From the NCBI RefSeq assembly GCF_001314225.1, contig NZ_CP012697.1, positions 3,162,001 to 3,226,000 on the forward strand: DNA of 64,000 bases. Direction: 5' to 3'. The stretch comes from Microbacterium sp. No. 7. GTDB lineage: Bacteria > Actinomycetota > Actinomycetes > Actinomycetales > Microbacteriaceae. Positions within the stretch are counted from its first letter, which is position 1. Every line of letters begins with the position of its first letter. The position numbers and the translations under genes were made by a program. Of the stretch, positions 61,035 through 64,000 are shown piece after piece. A model generated the notes under the pieces. The model did no database searches and was not told the origin of the DNA. It was given only the letters and a program-made list of their open reading frames with translations.

Positions 61035-62051
61035 ATGCGTACACTCACGGTGACGGCGCCGGACCGCGCCGAGCTCATCGAGACCGAGCTGCCGGCCGCC
61101 GGCCCGCGCGACCTGACCGTCAAGATCAGGGCCTGCGGGATCTGCGGCTCCGACGTGCTCTACGCCCACCTCGGCGGCGTCCCCTCGCGCCCCATGACGA
61201 CGCCGCTCGGGCACGAGCCCGCGGGCGAGGTCGTCGCCGTCGGCGCCGAGGTCGAGGGCGTGCAGGTCGGCGACCACGTCGTCGTCAACCCGATGGCCAA
61301 TCGCGACGGGATCATCGGCAACGGCGGCGCGCAGGGCGCGCTCTCCGACGCGATCGTGCTCTTCGACGCGCGGCCCGGAGTGCACTTCCGCGTGATCCCG
61401 AAGGACATCCCCTGGGAGGTCGCCGCGCTCAACGAGCCGATGGCGGTCGCCTACCACGGCGTGAACCGATCCGGAGACGTCGCGGGCAAGAAGGTCGTCG
61501 TCTTCGGCGCGGGGCCCGTGGGGCTCGGCGCCGCGATCGGCTTCCAGAGCAAGGGGGCGGCGCACGTGACCGTCGTCGACGTCGTGCCGAACCGGCTCGA
61601 GAAGGCGCTGCTGGTGGGCGCCGACGCGGTCATCGACTCCTCCCGCGAAGACGTCGCCGAGCGCCTCCGGGAGCTGCACGGCGAGGTGCCCGGCTTCATG
61701 GGACAGGGCACGAAGCCCGACACCGACGTCTACTACGACGCCGCCGGCGTCGCGCCGGTCGTGCACACGGCGCTGAGGGCGATGAAGAGCCGCGCCGTGC
61801 TCACGATCGTCGCGGTGCACAAGAAGCCGATCGAGATCGACTTCCAGGAGGTGCTCACGACCGAGCCGGACATCCGCTGGTCGATGGGCTACCCCACCGA
61901 GATCTTCGAGGTGACCGACTCGATCATCGCCCACGCCGACCGGTACCGGCACATCATCAGCGACCTCGTCCCCTTCGACGACGCCGAGCGCGCGCTCGCG
62001 CTGGCCGGCACGCCCGGGGCGACCGACAAGGTCGTCGTCACGTTCGACTGA
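61035..62051 (+). CDS. Zinc-dependent alcohol/polyol dehydrogenase (MDR family)
   Basis: The 338-residue protein has the GroES-like domain with the catalytic zinc ligands CGICGSDVLY and GHEPAGEVV, and a Rossmann domain with VVFGAGPVGLGAAIGF. The structural-zinc four-Cys lobe of classical alcohol dehydrogenases is absent. It resembles threonine/sorbitol/butanediol dehydrogenases; the substrate is not clear. The ATG is preceded by GAAGGAG. It is probably controlled by the divergent TetR protein and followed 71 bases later by an F420-reductase-like gene, which may be co-transcribed. Confidence 0.87.
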   Translation: MRTLTVTAPDRAELIETELPAAGPRDLTVKIRACGICGSDVLYAHLGGVPSRPMTTPLGHEPAGEVVAVGAEVEGVQVGDHVVVNPMANRDGIIGNGGAQGALSDAIVLFDARPGVHFRVIPKDIPWEVAALNEPMAVAYHGVNRSGDVAGKKVVVFGAGPVGLGAAIGFQSKGAAHVTVVDVVPNRLEKALLVGADAVIDSSREDVAERLRELHGEVPGFMGQGTKPDTDVYYDAAGVAPVVHTALRAMKSRAVLTIVAVHKKPIEIDFQEVLTTEPDIRWSMGYPTEIFEVTDSIIAHADRYRHIISDLVPFDDAERALALAGTPGATDKVVVTFD

Positions 62052-62122
62052 GCACGCGGCGTTCGCCGAGCCCGCGACCGCCGGCGGCGACGCGCAGACC
62101 CCCACAGAAAGCAGGATCACGC

Positions 62123-62734
62123 ATGAGAATCGCATTCATCGGCACCGGTCACGTCGCGGCGGCGCTCGCGCCGCCGCTCGCGGCCGCGGGCCACTCCGTG
62201 GTGTTCGGGTCGCGGGACCCCGAGGGCAAGCCCGACCTCGGCCACCCCGTGCTGACCTACGCGGACGCCGTCGCAGGCGCCGACGTGGTCGTCAACGCGA
62301 GCCTCGGCCGCGCGTCGCTCGACGTCTTCCGCGCCATCGGCGACGCGCCGCTCGCGGGCAAGGTCCTGCTCGACCTCGGCAACGCGGCCACGGCCGAGTA
62401 CGACCTCGTCTACCCGGACTCGAGCCTGGCCGAGGCGCTGCAGGAGCTGCTGCCGTCGGCCCGCGTCGTGAAGACGGCGAACACCGCGTTCATCAACCTG
62501 ATCGCGGACCCGTCGCTCATGCAGGAGAAGGGGCATCTGTTCGTCTCCGGCGACGACGACGCGGCGAAGGAGACCGCGCGCGGGCTGCTCGCCGACCTGG
62601 GCTGGACGGGCGACGCGGTCATCGACCTCGGCGGCATCCAGAGCGCGCGCGGCGTCGAGCACTACCACCTGATGATGCTCGCCCTCATCCGGGCGACGGG
62701 GAACCCGATGGTGAACATCAAGGTCGTGCACTGA
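62123..62734 (+). CDS. NADPH-dependent F420 reductase-like (NAD(P)-binding) protein
   Basis: The 203-residue protein begins MRIAFIGTGHVAAALAPPLA, a Rossmann nucleotide-binding motif, and continues with VVFGSRDPE, ARVVKTANTAFINLI and DLGGIQSARGVEHYHLM. This is the pattern of the small NADPH:F420 reductase/YrrL-like family (F420_oxidored). It may reduce F420 or another cofactor or substrate. The ATG follows AGCAGGATCACGC. It lies downstream of the zinc dehydrogenase gene on the same strand. Confidence 0.82.
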   Translation: MRIAFIGTGHVAAALAPPLAAAGHSVVFGSRDPEGKPDLGHPVLTYADAVAGADVVVNASLGRASLDVFRAIGDAPLAGKVLLDLGNAATAEYDLVYPDSSLAEALQELLPSARVVKTANTAFINLIADPSLMQEKGHLFVSGDDDAAKETARGLLADLGWTGDAVIDLGGIQSARGVEHYHLMMLALIRATGNPMVNIKVVH

Positions 62735-62757
62735 CCCGGATCCCTCTCCGTCGCCGA

Positions 62758-62808
62758 CAGCCGTCCGGCGCACCGCGGCACCTTGAAACGCGGTGCGCCG
62801 GACGGCTG
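62758..62808. terminator. Perfect 20-base inverted repeat between convergent genes
   Basis: Arms 62758-62777 and 62789-62808 are exact reverse complements with an 11-base loop. The element lies between the converging F420-reductase-like and aldehyde dehydrogenase genes. Confidence 0.65.
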
Positions 62809-62819
62809 TTCGGCCCGGG

Positions 62820-64000
62820 TCAGCCCCGGGCGGTGGCGAGGGCGATGCCCTCGTCGGCGCTCACGCCGACCGGCAGCGAGATCGCCTTGAGATTGCAGAA
62901 CTCGCGCACGCCCACCTCTCCGAGCTCGTGTCCGAACCCGGAGTTCTTCACGCCGCCGACGGGGATCGCGCTCGATCCGCCCTGCCCCTGGTTCACCGAG
63001 ACGGCGCCGGTGTCGAGGCGCGCCGCGACCGCGATCGCGCGCTCCACGTCGCGGCCCCACACCGAGCCCGCGAGGCCGTACGGCGAGTCGTTCGCCAGCT
63101 CGACCGCGGCGTCGACGTCGGGCACCGAGAAGAACATCGGCACGGGGCCGAAGAACTCCTCGTGGAACACCGGGTTGTCGGGCGTCACGCCGGTGAGGAT
63201 GGTCGGCTGCACGAACGCGCCGCTCTGCGGCACCGGCTCCCCCACCTCGATCGCCGTGGCACCGTGCGCGACGGCGCGCGCGATCTGCTCCTTGACCGTC
63301 TCCGCCTGCGCGATCGACGCCATCGGCGCGATCGTCGTCTCGGCGTCGAAGGGGTCGCCGGGGCGGAGCCCGCTCACGGCCGCCGTGAACTTCTCGAGAA
63401 ACTCGTCGTAGTTCGGCTCCACGACGATGAACCGCTTCGCCGAGACGCAGATCTGGCCGCCGTTCGAGAAGCGCGCGGGCACGCCCACGGCGACGGCCAT
63501 GTCGATGTCGGCATCCGGCAGCACGACGAACGGGTCGGATCCGCCGAGCTCCATGACCGACTTGCGCAGCGCCCCGCCCGCGAGCGCCGCGATCCGGGCG
63601 CCCGACGCGGCGGAGCCGGTCAGCGTCACGCCGCGCACGCGCGGATCGGCGATGATGCGGCCGACCTGCTCGTGCGTCGCGTACACGTTCTGCCACACGC
63701 CCTCGGGCAGGCCCGCCTCGTGCAGCAGGTTCACGATCGCCGCGGCGCACTGCGGCACCGACGAGGCGTGCTTGAGGATGACGACGTTGCCGGCGATCGC
63801 GTTGGGCGCGAACCCGCGGATCGCCTGCGAGTACGGCACGTTCCACGGCTCGATCGACATGATGATGCCCTGCGGCTGCGGCACGAGCAGCACCTCGCGG
63901 TCGGGCATCGCGCCCTCGATCGGCTGCGCCCGCAGCAGCTCCTCGCCGTGCTCGGCGAGGTACTTCAGGATGCCGCCGGCGCGGTAGACGAGGATGCCGA
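62820..64000 (-). CDS. Aldehyde dehydrogenase (succinate-semialdehyde type), 5' end outside window
   Basis: The reading frame stays open to base 64000, giving about 393 residues of the C-terminal part. Signatures are IEPWNVPYSQ (oxyanion Asn region), ELGGSDPFVVLPDAD (general-base Glu), SNGGQICVSAKRF (nucleophile Cys) and EEFFGPVPMFF. It oxidises an aldehyde to the acid with NAD(P)+; the closest group appears to be succinate-semialdehyde dehydrogenase (GabD-like), but the substrate is not certain. It converges on the F420-reductase-like gene. Confidence 0.9.
   Translation of the reverse strand, partial: GILVYRAGGILKYLAEHGEELLRAQPIEGAMPDREVLLVPQPQGIIMSIEPWNVPYSQAIRGFAPNAIAGNVVILKHASSVPQCAAAIVNLLHEAGLPEGVWQNVYATHEQVGRIIADPRVRGVTLTGSAASGARIAALAGGALRKSVMELGGSDPFVVLPDADIDMAVAVGVPARFSNGGQICVSAKRFIVVEPNYDEFLEKFTAAVSGLRPGDPFDAETTIAPMASIAQAETVKEQIARAVAHGATAIEVGEPVPQSGAFVQPTILTGVTPDNPVFHEEFFGPVPMFFSVPDVDAAVELANDSPYGLAGSVWGRDVERAIAVAARLDTGAVSVNQGQGGSSAIPVGGVKNSGFGHELGEVGVREFCNLKAISLPVGVSADEGIALATARG

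Overview
The window is a 64 kb piece of a high-GC actinobacterial chromosome, most likely Microbacterium or another Microbacteriaceae. The evidence is the strong GC bias at third codon positions, many GTG starts, the atp and thr/rho/prfA gene orders, an ispG/rseP/dxr group, and many genes with a TANNNT -10 box 6-8 nt before the start codon (leaderless transcripts). No tRNA, rRNA, CRISPR array or insertion sequence was recognised.

Left part (1-10.9 kb): the 3' end of nhaA, a two-domain hot-dog (thioesterase-like) protein, an internally deleted PiT phosphate transporter remnant, and proS. Next comes the main accessory island: a large exported protein with thrombospondin-3 repeats, a VWA domain and an AT-richer C-terminal tip, followed by three tandem paralogous small genes that look like immunity genes of a polymorphic toxin. 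An ECF sigma factor and its membrane-anchored partner follow.

Middle part (11-35 kb): flavohaemoglobin diverging from ACC deaminase; an RNB ribonuclease; an LLM monooxygenase behind an iron-box-like site; ispG; a tryptophan attenuator in front of a fused anthranilate synthase; an ECF42-type sigma factor with a DGPF/YCII partner; rseP, an EamA exporter, a MurE-like ligase and dxr; an FKBP lipoprotein; acyltransferase, OsmC-like protein and asparaginase; an EccC/FtsK-type ATPase beside a PP2C phosphatase; and yaaA.

Right part (35-64 kb): the full atpBEFHAGDC operon with an upstream membrane protein, a WecA/TagO-type phosphoglycosyltransferase, a Sua5/TsaC protein and prmC. The usual prfA-prmC junction is split by about 7.3 kb that holds cysK-cysE, a palindromic repeat array, a two-component system with a kinase-like companion, a holin-like protein and a Tat-exported glycine-rich protein. 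The conserved block then resumes as prfA, rho, thrB, hom and lysA (all minus strand). It is followed by a TetR regulator diverging from a zinc dehydrogenase, an F420-reductase-like gene, and an aldehyde dehydrogenase cut by the window end.

Convergent genes are typically separated by long perfect inverted repeats without a T tract, which probably act as shared terminators.
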